A stretch of 64,000 nucleotides of DNA from contig CAVSUY010000003.1 of the NCBI GenBank assembly GCA_963731035.1, forward strand, positions 1-64,000. Direction: 5' to 3'. Positions 16,083 to 24,945 of the stretch are shown one piece after another; the first letter of the stretch is position 1; each line of letters starts with the position of its first letter. The notes under the pieces are model-generated. The model did no database searches. It was not told the origin of the DNA and was given only the letters and a program-made list of their open reading frames with translations. This DNA comes from JAANXG01 sp963731035. Its GTDB lineage: Bacteria > Pseudomonadota > Gammaproteobacteria > Arenicellales > JAANXG01. Position numbers and translations under genes: made by a program.

Positions 16083-16241
16083 TCAAAAACAGAAAACCAG
16101 CAATTGGGTATCAGAATCACGCTCATTGACTACATCGCAGGCATGATGGCTGTTCAATTTAACACCTGCACAGTTTTCAAGGGCTTCGCTTGCGGTTTCA
16201 TAGAGCATTGCGGCTGCTAACGAGGCTGTCGAATTAGACAT
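16083..16241 (-). CDS. possible 52-residue protein before the lipoprotein gene
   Basis: Reads MSNSTASLAAAMLYETASEA then LENCAGVKLNSHHACDVVNE and ends LLVFCF. Composition is protein-like and the frame stays open upstream of the ATG. The ribosome-binding site is weak. It ends 26 bases before the lipoprotein start. No family is recognised. Confidence 0.35.
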   Translation of the reverse strand: MSNSTASLAAAMLYETASEALENCAGVKLNSHHACDVVNERDSDTQLLVFCF

Positions 16242-16570
16242 TGTGACATCAATAGCCCCTTCCGCTTCAGCCTCCTCCTGTTCATTCGTGTGTTTTGAAC
16301 CGGACGACAGCCTTTTGCCATGTCCGATTCAAACGCACTACATGCATACTGCTCACCGGATCGGGTGCTGTATGCGTTTACCGCGAAGTACAGCGACACT
16401 CGCACCGGGCGCACCGTGTGTTTTAGGGGCTCGCTTGAGATGTTTATCCGTTTTATGGATCAATCTGGAATCCGGATAATTGCATTTCTAAAGCAATTAT
16501 CGTGGCACGATCAGTTTAAGTATCATCACGTATTGGGTGCCGGGGTCTATCGCCATTGTTACGCGCAGCT
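16242..16570. other. cassette spacer with a half attC and a hairpin
   Basis: At 16552-16563 the - strand reads GTAACAATGGCG directly after the stop of the next gene, as an attC left end does, but no clear right core was found within 120 bases. A perfect stem ATAATTGC / GCAATTAT lies at about 16480-16504. No safe gene is seen on the - strand. Confidence 0.4.
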
Positions 16571-16891
16571 TTACTCTTTCCGATGCAGTTCAATGACGTT
16601 GCCTCCTTCCTTTTCGCTTTTTACCTCTTTCACTTTCGCGAGCAGATGCGGCGATACGTTCCATTTTTGGCCCGTGTCCGTGATGACGGTGACGGTCTTC
16701 CTATTGAACTTTACCAGGGTACCGATCTTCTTGCCGTGGCCCTGAGAGTCAAAGCTGACCTGGTCACCTGGTGAAAACTCCATCATTTCTTTGTGCGTGT
16801 GGTATGACTCCAAAAATTTGAGCCGCTCTACGATTCGGCGATTCAGTTCAACCAACTCGTCCTCAGTCAACTTGTCGATATCGATGTTCAT
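16571..16891 (-). CDS. hypothetical 106-residue protein, integron cassette
   Basis: Begins MNIDIDKLTEDELVELNRRI with a helical N-terminal third, then FSPGDQVSFDSQGHGKKIGT and LVKFNRKTVTVITDTGQKWN, which looks like a KOW/SH3-like beta barrel that could bind nucleic acid. No established family is named. It starts about 25 bases after an attC core and is followed by GTAACAATGG. Function is unknown. Confidence 0.65.
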   Translation of the reverse strand: MNIDIDKLTEDELVELNRRIVERLKFLESYHTHKEMMEFSPGDQVSFDSQGHGKKIGTLVKFNRKTVTVITDTGQKWNVSPHLLAKVKEVKSEKEGGNVIELHRKE

Positions 16892-16911
16892 TTCGCGGTA
16901 CTCACTGGGAG

Positions 16912-16986
16912 GGCGTATAACGTTTGAATTCAGCGGATGGAAAAAATATTCGCTTGTTGACGGCCCACTGGAATGAATGGTTATGT
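16912..16986 (-). repeat. integron attC site (after the TMEM175-like cassette)
   Basis: On the - strand it runs from ACATAACCATTCATTCC to GAATTCAAACGTTATACGC, about 75 bases, with partly complementary ends and a right core GTTATAC. The stop codon of the upstream cassette gene is in the left core. Confidence 0.7.
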
Positions 16987-17565
16987 TTTAGTCTCACCAA
17001 GCACTCGCTCTATTCGACGGTCAGGCACTAGCCACATGAGTGCAACCAAAACGTAGAGACCTCCAGCAATCCACTGCTCAAGGAAAGCGGAGGGAATCGC
17101 TACAGCATACAGGAGCGGGGATAGCTTGCCTTTGACGTCGCTTCCAATTGCGTTCGCAAGTAACGAGTTGTCACCTTGGCTTGCTATGATGACACGCTGC
17201 AGTACCCAATACGCAATCGCTGCCAAAAGAAGCACAACGCCATAAAGAGCCGTCGGTGCGGGCGAGAAGTCATTTTCCCCCATCCAGCCCGTGACAAACG
17301 GAAAAAGAGACAACCAGAACAATAAATGCAGGTTTGCCCACAGGATGGGCCCGGTCACGTGCTGCGTGGCATGAAGCATGTGATGATGGTTGTTCCAGTA
17401 GATGCCCAAGTATACGAAGCTCAGCACATAGCTCAAGAACACCGGAAGCAGCAGCCTCAACGCGCCCAAGTCATCACCATGAGGTACCTTCATCTCTAGC
17501 ACCATGATAGTGATTATGATGGCAAGAACGCCATCGCTGAACGCTTCCAACCTTCCTTTTCCCAT
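16981..17565 (-). CDS. TMEM175-family (DUF1211) potassium channel-like protein, integron cassette
   Basis: A 194-residue membrane protein. The N-terminal GRLEAFSDGVLAIIITIMVL carries the FSDGV...I..T signature of TMEM175, where helix 1 lines the potassium pore. Six hydrophobic segments follow, with IYWNNHHHMLHATQHV after the second, also typical. Bacterial members are about 200 residues. The ATG at 17565 was chosen because the family signature starts just after it; a GTG at 17595 would add ten residues. Confidence 0.85.
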   Translation of the reverse strand: MGKGRLEAFSDGVLAIIITIMVLEMKVPHGDDLGALRLLLPVFLSYVLSFVYLGIYWNNHHHMLHATQHVTGPILWANLHLLFWLSLFPFVTGWMGENDFSPAPTALYGVVLLLAAIAYWVLQRVIIASQGDNSLLANAIGSDVKGKLSPLLYAVAIPSAFLEQWIAGGLYVLVALMWLVPDRRIERVLGETKT

Positions 17566-17634
17566 ACTTGATTTCAGTCTGTTCAATAGAACCACTATTG
17601 GATGACCAGCGTCATATCATAAGTGGTCGCGAAA

Positions 17635-17704
17635 ACATAACGTACGATTTCAGCCGCCGCCGAAGACGGTCGGCCGGGATGACTTGTTGGGCGTATTGTT
17701 ACAC
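17635..17704 (-). repeat. integron attC site (after the first cassette)
   Basis: On the - strand it runs from GTGTAACAATACGCCC to AATCGTACGTTATGTTT, 70 bases. The ends TAACAATACG and CGTACGTTA pair apart from extra bases, as in attC. The stop codon of the first cassette gene is the TAA of the left core. Confidence 0.8.
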
Positions 17705-18631
17705 ACAGCTTTGTGTCCCAGACCGCAATGACTCGCCGATCCCCTGGCGGTATGGCGTCGGTAGCAGGCCGTATGCAGACTCAATCTTGCTACTGTCGAA
17801 GCGGTAGTCATGCTCAAACTGGTACATCATTTCGTCATTTTCGCGAAGCACTGGCATGAAGATGCCCATAAGCTTCAGAATCCAACGGGGTACTACTTTC
17901 AGCCTGTAGGGCTGTTTTGCCAACTCGCATGCCAAACGCGCAAAGCCTTCCCCCGTAAGCGGCTCTTTGGAGGTTGGCAGGTGCCAGGTTTGGCCGTAAG
18001 CCTCAGGCGTGCTTCCCAGCACAGCAACTGCGCGGCCGGTATCCGGTGTATATGTAAAGGTGTGAACGGCATTCGGGTCGCCTATCCACTGTGGTGCCTT
18101 GCCGGCTCTGAGCCGCTCAAACACGGTAGCATGAGGAAAACTGCTAGCGGCACCGGGACCGTAGAAATCAGCCGAACGCACAATCATTGCCTGCACTTTG
18201 CCGTTGCGCATTTCATCTAGCAGCATGGTTGCAATCTTTGCCCTGACTTCGCCCTTTTTACTGATTGGGTTGAACGGTGTATCCTCAGTCATCATGCCGT
18301 CCACGCGTCCATAGGAATAGACATTGTCGAAGAACACAAGACGGACGCCATGATGCTTGCAGGCGTTAATGACATTGCGCATCACTTGAGGCCATTGTTC
18401 TTGCCAGACGGATATGTCGTACTTCAAACCGGCCACCAGGTAGGCAACTTCACTACCTGAAACCGCGTTGGTCGTTCCTTGAGCATCCAATAGATCGGCC
18501 ACAACTGTCTCATCTGTTGGATTTACCTTCCGTGGGTTCCGACCCACCTGTCGGATTGCTGGCGAAGATGCAACAAGTGCACGGGATAGCTCTTGTGCAA
18601 TAACGCCATTAGCGCCAAGAATAGTATGCAT
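17699..18631 (-). CDS. NAD-dependent epimerase/dehydratase-like protein, first integron cassette
   Basis: A 310-residue extended SDR. The N-terminus MHTILGANGVIAQELSRALV has the GxxGxxx nucleotide loop, FFDNVYSYGRVDG carries the active-site Tyr region, and RSADFYGPGAASSFPHATVF is the family substrate-binding stretch. Substrate unknown. AGGAGACA precedes the ATG. It is the cassette nearest the integrase gene and attI, where in an active integron expression from the Pc promoter would be strongest. Confidence 0.85.
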   Translation of the reverse strand: MHTILGANGVIAQELSRALVASSPAIRQVGRNPRKVNPTDETVVADLLDAQGTTNAVSGSEVAYLVAGLKYDISVWQEQWPQVMRNVINACKHHGVRLVFFDNVYSYGRVDGMMTEDTPFNPISKKGEVRAKIATMLLDEMRNGKVQAMIVRSADFYGPGAASSFPHATVFERLRAGKAPQWIGDPNAVHTFTYTPDTGRAVAVLGSTPEAYGQTWHLPTSKEPLTGEGFARLACELAKQPYRLKVVPRWILKLMGIFMPVLRENDEMMYQFEHDYRFDSSKIESAYGLLPTPYRQGIGESLRSGTQSCV

Positions 18632-18920
18632 GTCTTTCTATTGTCTCCTGAGTGCAAGCATTGAGGCTGTCCAACAGTGACACGGCCAGAGGTCGTAGGT
18701 GGGATGCTCGGCAGAGTCGGTTTCGAGGGCGAACCCGCTCATCTCCTGACATGAGCTTCGCGGCTTGGGCGAAAATACTGTGCATTCCATGACTTATATT
18801 GGAGGTTTCCAATGCAGGTCTGGAAATAGTGTACTAGACAGAATCTCCCCAGTACACAGGTTGGATTTCTCGCGGGCCCCGATTTACGGTGATCGCAAGG
18901 AACTTGATACACGGAGGTAA
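18632..18920. promoter_or_regulatory. integron attI / Pc region between intI remnant and first cassette
   Basis: This is the divergent gap between the integrase gene and the first cassette gene. On the - strand it holds GTTGGAC at 18669-18675, an exact match to the core GTTRRRY, about 40 bases before the first cassette start codon, so this is the likely attI crossover point. A Pc promoter for the array would be expected here or inside intI, but no clear -35/-10 pair is claimed. Confidence 0.6.
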
Positions 18921-19316
18921 ATGATGTCGTCTCGGCACACCAAATCTGTCCCCGATGTGTCTTTCTGGGATCGCTATCTGAAAGTAGTTCACCACTATGG
19001 AAACCAGGCACCGTTCGACCGCTGGTATGTGAAGCGCGCCGAAGACTATATCGCTTCCAACAAAACCAAGGCTCTCAAGGAGCATACGAGCGCCGACGTT
19101 GTCGCCTATCTATGTAAGCTCGGACGCAGCGGGGTCCTCAAGGATTGGCAATTCAATCAAGCGGTAACGGCGCTGGAGTACTTGTTCAAGGATATGCTCC
19201 GGCGGCCCTGGTCGATCGACTTCGACTGGACGTATTGGAAGGACTCGGCCCGAAGTCCCCTTGATCCGATGAACATAACGAGCACCGAAGGCTCCAACGA
19301 CAAGGCGCCTTCGTGA
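18921..19316 (+). pseudogene. intI: integron integrase intI, N-terminal domain only
   Basis: A 131-residue frame with GGAGGT four bases before the ATG. VSFWDRYLKVVHHYGNQAPF, RWYVKRAEDYIAS and LGRSGVLKDWQFNQAVTALE match the N-terminal SAM-like DNA-binding domain of integron integrases (tyrosine recombinases, about 320-400 residues). After KDSARSP it leaves the family and stops, so the catalytic R...HxxR...Y domain is absent and prmC follows in the opposite direction 13 bases later. The cassettes run away from it on the other strand, the normal integron layout. No recombination activity is expected. Confidence 0.8.
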
Positions 19317-19329
19317 GGCTTGTCGCGTG

Positions 19330-20208
19330 TCAGCCGATGGTGGAGCCGGCAGTGCGCCGTCGTCGACCTTGCGTCACCCTGGGAAGCCCGGCGGTGTCGC
19401 CGTGCGTTTCGATCGACTCCAAATTGGTCGAAGCAAAAAGTGAGCGAACGTCATCGCCGTGATCGTATCCGTGCTCCACCAGTAGCCAGCCGCTGCGCTC
19501 GAGGTGTTCGGCGGCGCCACCAATGACCACCTTCAAGGCTTCCAGGCCGCGGTTCCCGGCAAACAGCGCGTGCCGGGGCTCGTAGGAGAGCGCCGCCGCG
19601 TAATGCGAGTTGGGCACGTAGGGCGGGTTGCAGACGATCACCGAGAACCGTTCCTGACCCAGCGGCTCGTACCAGTCGCCCTGTTTGAAGTCGATGTTGC
19701 GCAGGCCGAGGCGGGCCTTGTTCCGCTCGGCGAGTGTCAGGGCGGCGCGGGAGACGTCGGTGGCGATGACCTTGCACAAGGGTCGTTCGCCGGCGATGGC
19801 CAGGGCGATGGCGCCGCTGCCGGTGCCGAGATCGGCGACGGTTACGGCTTCGGAGAGCGGTATCCGGTCGAGGGCGCGTTGCACCAGCAGCTCGGTCTCG
19901 GGGCGCGGCACCAGCACGTCCGGGGTCACAATCAGGTCCAGGGACCAGAATTCCTTGCGGCCCGTGATGTAGGCGATGGGCTCGCTCTTCGAGCGGCGCC
20001 GGATCCAGCCGTAGAAGCGCCGCGCATCCTCCGGCTCCACGGGCTCGGCGGCGTGGGCGATGAGCCACGCATGGTCTCTTTTCAATAACGTTTGCAACAG
20101 CACGCGGGCGTCGAGTTCCGGAGTGTCGCTGGCGTCCCCGATGGTCTCGCTGCCGGTGCCCAGCAGATCGGCGACGCTGGGTTCGATGTGCTCGGCGGTG
20201 CGGTTCAT
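19330..20208 (-). CDS. prmC: peptide chain release factor N5-glutamine methyltransferase PrmC
   Basis: A 292-residue SAM-dependent methyltransferase that methylates the Gln of the GGQ motif of RF1/RF2. The SAM site is [20 protein letters not shown] and the catalytic NPPY is in [14 protein letters not shown]. An N-terminal helical domain binds the release factor. The ATG overlaps the prfA stop as ATGA, so it is translationally coupled to its own substrate gene, as in Escherichia coli. It converges on the intI remnant. Confidence 0.97.
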   Translation of the reverse strand: MNRTAEHIEPSVADLLGTGSETIGDASDTPELDARVLLQTLLKRDHAWLIAHAAEPVEPEDARRFYGWIRRRSKSEPIAYITGRKEFWSLDLIVTPDVLVPRPETELLVQRALDRIPLSEAVTVADLGTGSGAIALAIAGERPLCKVIATDVSRAALTLAERNKARLGLRNIDFKQGDWYEPLGQERFSVIVCNPPYVPNSHYAAALSYEPRHALFAGNRGLEALKVVIGGAAEHLERSGWLLVEHGYDHGDDVRSLFASTNLESIETHGDTAGLPRVTQGRRRRTAGSTIG

Positions 20209-21290
20209 GCGACGCCGAGGGCGGCGAGCTGCTCGGCCTGGTACTCGGTGATCAAGGGGTCGATAACCGGGTCCAGGTCTCCGGCCATGAGGTCGTCCAG
20301 CTTGTACAAGGTCAGGTTGATGCGGTGGTCTGTGACCCGTCCTTGCGGGAAGTTGTAAGTGCGGATGCGTTCCGAGCGGTCGCCGCTGCCGACCAGGGAC
20401 TTGCGGGTGGCGGCTTCATCCTTCTGCCTCGCCTGGATCTCGGCGTCCATGAGGCGCGACTTCAGCATGCTCATGGCGCGCGCCCGGTTCTTGTGTTGGG
20501 AGCGCTCGTCCTGGCATTCCACCACTATCCCTGAGGGCAGGTGGGTGATGCGTATGGCGGAGTCGGTCTTGTTCACGTGCTGGCCGCCGGCGCCGGAGGC
20601 TCGGAAGGTGTCGATGCGCAGATCGCCCGCATTGAGCTCGATTTCGTCGATCTCGTCGGCCTCCGGCATCACGGCGACGGTGCAGGCCGAGGTATGGATG
20701 CGGCCCTGAGCCTCGGTCTCGGGCACGCGCTGCACGCGATGGGCGCCGGATTCGAACTTCAGGCGCAAGTAAGCCTTGTCGCCGCTCACCCGGCTGATGA
20801 TCTCCTTGTAGCCGCCATGCTCGCCTTCGCTCCTGCTCATGACCTCTATCTTCCAGCCGCGCCGCTCGGCGTAGAGCGTGTACATGCGGAACAGGTCGCC
20901 GGCAAACAGCGCTGCCTCGTCGCCGCCGGTGCCGGCGCGAATTTCGAGAAATATGTTCTTATCGTCGTTGGGATCCTTGGGCAACAGGGCCTTGCGAAGC
21001 TCGAACTCGTTCGCCTCGAGCTTCGGCTCGAGGCGCGCGATCTCCTCGCGGGCCATGGCCTGCATCTCCTTGTCGCTGTCCTCCAGCATGGCGCTGGCCG
21101 CCTCCAGTTCCTGGAGTTGATTCTTGTACGTCCGGTACAGCTCGACCACCGGGTGGATATCCGAGTACTCCATGGAGAGCTGGCGATAGCGGTTCTGGTC
21201 GTCCAGCACGGACGGCTCCGCCAGCAGGGCGCTGATCTCCTCGCGGCGGTCGGTCAGGTGGTCCAGCTTCGCTTGGATGGATGGATTCAT
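20205..21290 (-). CDS. prfA: peptide chain release factor 1
   Basis: A 361-residue RF1, full length, terminating translation at UAA and UAG. The peptidyl-hydrolase motif is in [20 protein letters not shown], and the stop-codon-reading PxT motif is PET in [19 protein letters not shown]. Operon: hemA-prfA-prmC, but a 168-bp inverted-repeat element lies between hemA and prfA. It overlaps prmC by four bases. Confidence 0.98.
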   Translation of the reverse strand: MNPSIQAKLDHLTDRREEISALLAEPSVLDDQNRYRQLSMEYSDIHPVVELYRTYKNQLQELEAASAMLEDSDKEMQAMAREEIARLEPKLEANEFELRKALLPKDPNDDKNIFLEIRAGTGGDEAALFAGDLFRMYTLYAERRGWKIEVMSRSEGEHGGYKEIISRVSGDKAYLRLKFESGAHRVQRVPETEAQGRIHTSACTVAVMPEADEIDEIELNAGDLRIDTFRASGAGGQHVNKTDSAIRITHLPSGIVVECQDERSQHKNRARAMSMLKSRLMDAEIQARQKDEAATRKSLVGSGDRSERIRTYNFPQGRVTDHRINLTLYKLDDLMAGDLDPVIDPLITEYQAEQLAALGVA

Positions 21291-21423
21291 GATCGCGGCA
21301 CATTATGCCAGCGCTCCGTCGCTGCAGGTCGGGATTCTATTCCGGCATGTGCGAGCACGCCCACGAACGCCGTTGTCGGCATCAATGCCGATCTACATCG
21401 AACGAGCCCAGGTGAAGGACCAG

Positions 21424-21591
21424 CTAGGAGCCTGTCCGAGTAATCTTCACGTAGCGAGGAAGTGGGAGAGCGAGGATAGTTTCTCGAAGGTTTGAGGAGC
21501 ATAGTAGTAACTATGTGACGAAAAGTTTCGGGAAAATGGACCGCTCTCCCGCTTTCGCGGCAGTAGAACGATTACTCGGACAGGCTCCTAG
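21424..21591. mobile_element. MITE-like element, 168 bp with 22-bp perfect terminal inverted repeats
   Basis: Bases 21424-21445 and 21570-21591 are perfect inverse complements. Each starts CTAGGAGCCTGTCCGAG. Inner sequence is also partly palindromic (GTGGGAGAGCG and CGCTCTCCC), so the whole unit can fold into a long hairpin. There is no coding capacity. The outermost CTAG at the right end includes the TAG stop codon of hemA. The features fit a MITE inserted at CTAG, a target used by some IS5-family elements; a parent element is not in the window. Confidence 0.75.
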
Positions 21592-22841
21592 GCGTCGTCG
21601 GTCTCGAGGCCGAACAGCCGGCGCGCGGCGTCGGCAAGCTGTCCGGAGTCGTCGCGGTTCAGGCCCTCGAGGGGCTTGTGGGAGAACTTCCTGGAGATGG
21701 AACGGGCGAGGCTTTTCATCACCTGCTCGGGGTCGTCGCCGGCCTTCAGGCGCCGCGTGGCCTTCTCCAACTCTTCGTTGGAGATCGTCTCGATGTGCTG
21801 GTGCAGGTCGCGGATGGTGGGCACGGCGTTGAGGCCCTGCAGCCAGCGCATGAAGTCGCGGGTTTGGGACTCGATGATCTTTTCGGCGTCGTGGGCCGCG
21901 GCCTTGCGGGTCTCCAGGTTTTCCTCCACCACGCTGCGCAAGTCGTCGATGGAGTAGAGGTAGATGTCCGCCAGCTCGCCCACCTGTGGCTCGATATCGC
22001 GCGGCACCGCCAGGTCCACCATGAATATGGGTTTGTGCCGCCGCTCCTTGAGCGCCCATTCGACGGTGCCTTTGCCCAGTATCGGCAGTGTGCTGGCGGT
22101 GGACGAGATCACGATGTCCGCATCGTGCAGCCGCTGCGGCAGCTGCGACAAGGCGATGGCCTTGGCCTCGAACAGCACACTCAGCTCCCGCGCCCGCTCC
22201 GGGGTGCGGTTGGCGATTATCATCCGCTGCACGCCGGCGTTCTTGAAGTGGCGGGCGGTCAGCTCAATGGTCTCGCCGGCGCCGATCATCAGCACGGTCT
22301 TGGTGGACAGGTCGGTGAAGATGGTGCGGGCCAGGCTCACCGCCGCGTAGGCGACCGATACCGCGTTCGCCCCGATCTCGGTGTCGGTGCGGATCTGCTT
22401 GGCGACGGTGAAGGTCTGCTGGAACAGGCGGTTCAGGATCTTGCCGGTGGTGCCGAGTTCCTTGGCGGCGTTGAAGGCTTCCTTCATCTGCCCCAGGATC
22501 TGCGGTTCGCCCAACACCATCGAGTCCAGACCCGCCGCCACCCGGAACGCGTGGCTCACGGCGCTGCGGTTCGGGTGCTGGTAGAGGTAGGGGCGGATGC
22601 TGTTGCTGGCCAGATCGTGGTACTCGCACAGCCACCGGATGACCTCCTGTGGGCTGGGCTGTTCCTGGTGGCAGTAGATCTCGGTGCGATTGCAGGTCGA
22701 CAGGATCGTGGCCTCGCGGATGGATTCCCGGCGCCGCAGGCTGTCCAGCGCTTCCTCCAGGCGCTCGGCGGTCACCGCCGCCCGTTCCCGAACGTCGAGG
22801 GGAGCGCTGTTGTGATTCAGTCCGAGGGCGAGCAGGTGCAT
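21588..22841 (-). CDS. hemA: glutamyl-tRNA reductase
   Basis: A 417-residue enzyme making glutamate-1-semialdehyde from glutamyl-tRNA, the first step of the C5 haem pathway. Cys50 in ATILSTCNRTEIY is the nucleophile. The NADPH site is TVLMIGAGETIELTARHFKN, and a C-terminal dimerisation helix follows. The stop codon lies in the right arm of the MITE-like element, so the very end may have been altered by insertion (RRLFGLETDDA). It is divergent from the lolB block apart from the intervening CstA gene, as in related bacteria. Confidence 0.97.
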   Translation of the reverse strand: MHLLALGLNHNSAPLDVRERAAVTAERLEEALDSLRRRESIREATILSTCNRTEIYCHQEQPSPQEVIRWLCEYHDLASNSIRPYLYQHPNRSAVSHAFRVAAGLDSMVLGEPQILGQMKEAFNAAKELGTTGKILNRLFQQTFTVAKQIRTDTEIGANAVSVAYAAVSLARTIFTDLSTKTVLMIGAGETIELTARHFKNAGVQRMIIANRTPERARELSVLFEAKAIALSQLPQRLHDADIVISSTASTLPILGKGTVEWALKERRHKPIFMVDLAVPRDIEPQVGELADIYLYSIDDLRSVVEENLETRKAAAHDAEKIIESQTRDFMRWLQGLNAVPTIRDLHQHIETISNEELEKATRRLKAGDDPEQVMKSLARSISRKFSHKPLEGLNRDDSGQLADAARRLFGLETDDA

Positions 22842-22947
22842 GGTCAGTGGACTATTGTAGTGCCGCCGCGCCCCGAATAAAGCCCGACGGGTGCCTGGCG
22901 CCGAAAAAAATGATCGGGATCAACAAGATGCCGGACCTCTCCCGCCG

Positions 22948-24654
22948 CTAGAACCGCGGTGGGGCCGCCGCGCCCGCGGTCATCTGGCGGCGCAGCTGCA
23001 GAGCGGTGCCGGCGCAAAGGACCAGGTACACCGCGGCGCACAGGCAAACCAACACCCCGACCCCCAGCAGGACCCAGTCACCCTGGCGCAGCCACTGCAG
23101 CATGATCCAGCCGGTGCCCCAGAGGGTCAGCGGCCCGATCACCGCCAGCGGTCCCCAACAGAACACCGCCGCCCGCTGGGCCCGCCACAGCATCAGGCCG
23201 AGCAGTACCAGCACCGAGCAGGCGAACCATTGGTTGGCGATGCCCACCAGCAGCCAGTCCTGCAGGCTGAGCGTTGCCTGGCCCATGATGAAGGTGGTGA
23301 CGCCGATCAGGACCAGGGCGGCCCGCTGCTTGAAGGTCGGGGTGTTCACCCATTGGAACTCGAAGTCCTGAACGAACTCCTGCACCGAGTAGCTCAGTAT
23401 CCGCAGCGTCGTCTCGAGCATGCTCAAGGCGAGTATTGCGCACATGGCGGCCACCAGCCCGACGCTCCATGCCAGGGGAATGCCTACGGCGCTGATGGCG
23501 AGTGAGATCTTGGTGATCGCCAGGTCCACCCACACGTACAGGCCGCCATACACCGGCCAGGTGCCGTACACGTTATTCCAGGCGTCCCGATCGGTGAAGC
23601 CGGCGACCAGCGCCACGATCACCATAACGGCCACCAGACCGTCCAGGGCGACGCCGAGGTAGCCCACCGTCATGATGTCCTGCTCCCCCTGCAGGCTGCG
23701 GGCGGTGAAGCCGGACGCCACCAGGGCATGCATGCCGGAGAGCGCACCGCCGGTCACCACCACGAACAACAGCAGCAGGGTGGGTGGCAGGTTGTCGGCG
23801 GTGTTGAACTGCGGTGCATCCAGACCATTGCCCTGCAGCGCCGTGCCGACGACGAACAGTACCAGCACCGCCACTGTCACCAGCGAGGCCAGGATGGCCC
23901 GGCCGTGAGTGCCGGCGCCGGCCCGGAGTCCGGCGGCGCGGTAGGCCATGTACAAGGCGATCGCCGCCCACACCAGTTCGTGACTGAGGCCGAACACTTC
24001 CACACCGCCAATGCTGAACGTCCAACTTCCCACCAGGCCGAGGGGGAAGAACTGCCCGGCGAAGAAAGCGGCGATGAAAATCGCTACCGCGATGGCGGCG
24101 CGCAGCGGCGCCTCGCGCACGTCGCCCCGGAGCAGGCTGCCGATGAACAACAGCGACAGGAACGGCCACGTGGTCTCCGGGTGAGCATGCAGCAGGCTCC
24201 CCAGCACGGTGCCCAGCGAGCCGCCCACCAGCACCAGCAGCAGCACGCCGGTGAAGAACAAGGCCAGCGCTGCCGGCAGCCCGCCCATCTCGTAGGCCAG
24301 GCCCGCGAGACTCTCCCCGGAGCGGCGCAGGGTGGCCCACAGGGTGCCGAGGCCCAATACGGTAGCGGCCACCACGCTGCCGAGCAGTACCCACAGGAAC
24401 GCCGGCACCCATCCCCAGACCACCGCCACCGCCGCACCGATCAGCGACAACAGGCCGGTGGACGCGGCGGCGTGCAGCGCGGACACCGTCCAGCGCCCGC
24501 GCGGCTCGAAATCCGGATCGTCGGGGCGCGCCAGGGCCGGCGCCGAGTAGTCATCGTGGAGCTGCAGGATGCCGAGCTTCAGGAATTTGCCGTAAAAGCG
24601 ATAGCCCATGATGCCGATCACCAGGGCGAGCACTATCAGGATGATGGGATGCAT
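22948..24654 (-). CDS. CstA-family carbon starvation/peptide transporter
   Basis: A 568-residue inner-membrane protein with about 14 predicted helices. The N-terminus VIGIMGYRFYGKFLKLGILQ and DPDFEPRGRWTVSALH are of the CstA type, as are GGALSGMHALVASGFTARSL and FVQDFEFQWVNTPTFKQRAA. The family moves peptides or pyruvate during carbon limitation. It is shorter than Escherichia coli CstA (about 700 residues). It lies between hemA and the TPR lipoprotein gene, where most relatives have nothing. Confidence 0.85.
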   Translation of the reverse strand: MHPIILIVLALVIGIMGYRFYGKFLKLGILQLHDDYSAPALARPDDPDFEPRGRWTVSALHAAASTGLLSLIGAAVAVVWGWVPAFLWVLLGSVVAATVLGLGTLWATLRRSGESLAGLAYEMGGLPAALALFFTGVLLLVLVGGSLGTVLGSLLHAHPETTWPFLSLLFIGSLLRGDVREAPLRAAIAVAIFIAAFFAGQFFPLGLVGSWTFSIGGVEVFGLSHELVWAAIALYMAYRAAGLRAGAGTHGRAILASLVTVAVLVLFVVGTALQGNGLDAPQFNTADNLPPTLLLLFVVVTGGALSGMHALVASGFTARSLQGEQDIMTVGYLGVALDGLVAVMVIVALVAGFTDRDAWNNVYGTWPVYGGLYVWVDLAITKISLAISAVGIPLAWSVGLVAAMCAILALSMLETTLRILSYSVQEFVQDFEFQWVNTPTFKQRAALVLIGVTTFIMGQATLSLQDWLLVGIANQWFACSVLVLLGLMLWRAQRAAVFCWGPLAVIGPLTLWGTGWIMLQWLRQGDWVLLGVGVLVCLCAAVYLVLCAGTALQLRRQMTAGAAAPPRF

Positions 24655-24945
24655 GGGCTGGCTCCTGGTGCGCGGTCAGTAGGTCGGTTCACGGAATTCG
24701 GCGGTGCTGCAGTTGTTTCGGTCCGGCGCCGGAATATCCCTCGTGTTTATTTGTCTTTGAGGATCAACCACTTAGATTATGGTCGGCGGATGGCTGTAAT
24801 ACCAGCGAGGCGGCGGGGCCGGTCGAGCCCGCACACCCCGGGACGCTTCAGTCGGTTCCGGTATTGCCTATACTACTATTATCCTAATGTCATTGAATCA
24901 GGCGTACAATTCGGCGTTCGAGTCAGTAGATTTATTCCCACCAGC
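24655..24945. promoter_or_regulatory. divergent intergenic region
   Basis: Promoters for the CstA gene (-) and the TPR lipoprotein gene (+) must lie here. CCTATACTACTATTATCC near 24868 is AT-rich against its surroundings and could be part of the + strand promoter, but no full promoter is claimed. Confidence 0.35.

Noticed and set aside
16320..16745. 141-residue + strand frame (MSDSNALHAYCSPDRVLYAF...) in the cassette array
   Set aside because: No ribosome-binding site, and its second half lies antisense to a gene with better coding signs. Only the part before about 16560 looks protein-like, so it is noted but not called.
21678..22880. 400-residue + strand frame opposite hemA
   Set aside because: Low-complexity antisense frame with no family match; hemA is certain on the other strand.
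23728..24945. Long upstream extension of the TPR lipoprotein frame
   Set aside because: It is antisense to the CstA gene and very rich in Gln, Arg and His, as reverse frames of GC-rich genes are. The signal peptide and lipobox place the real start near 24946.
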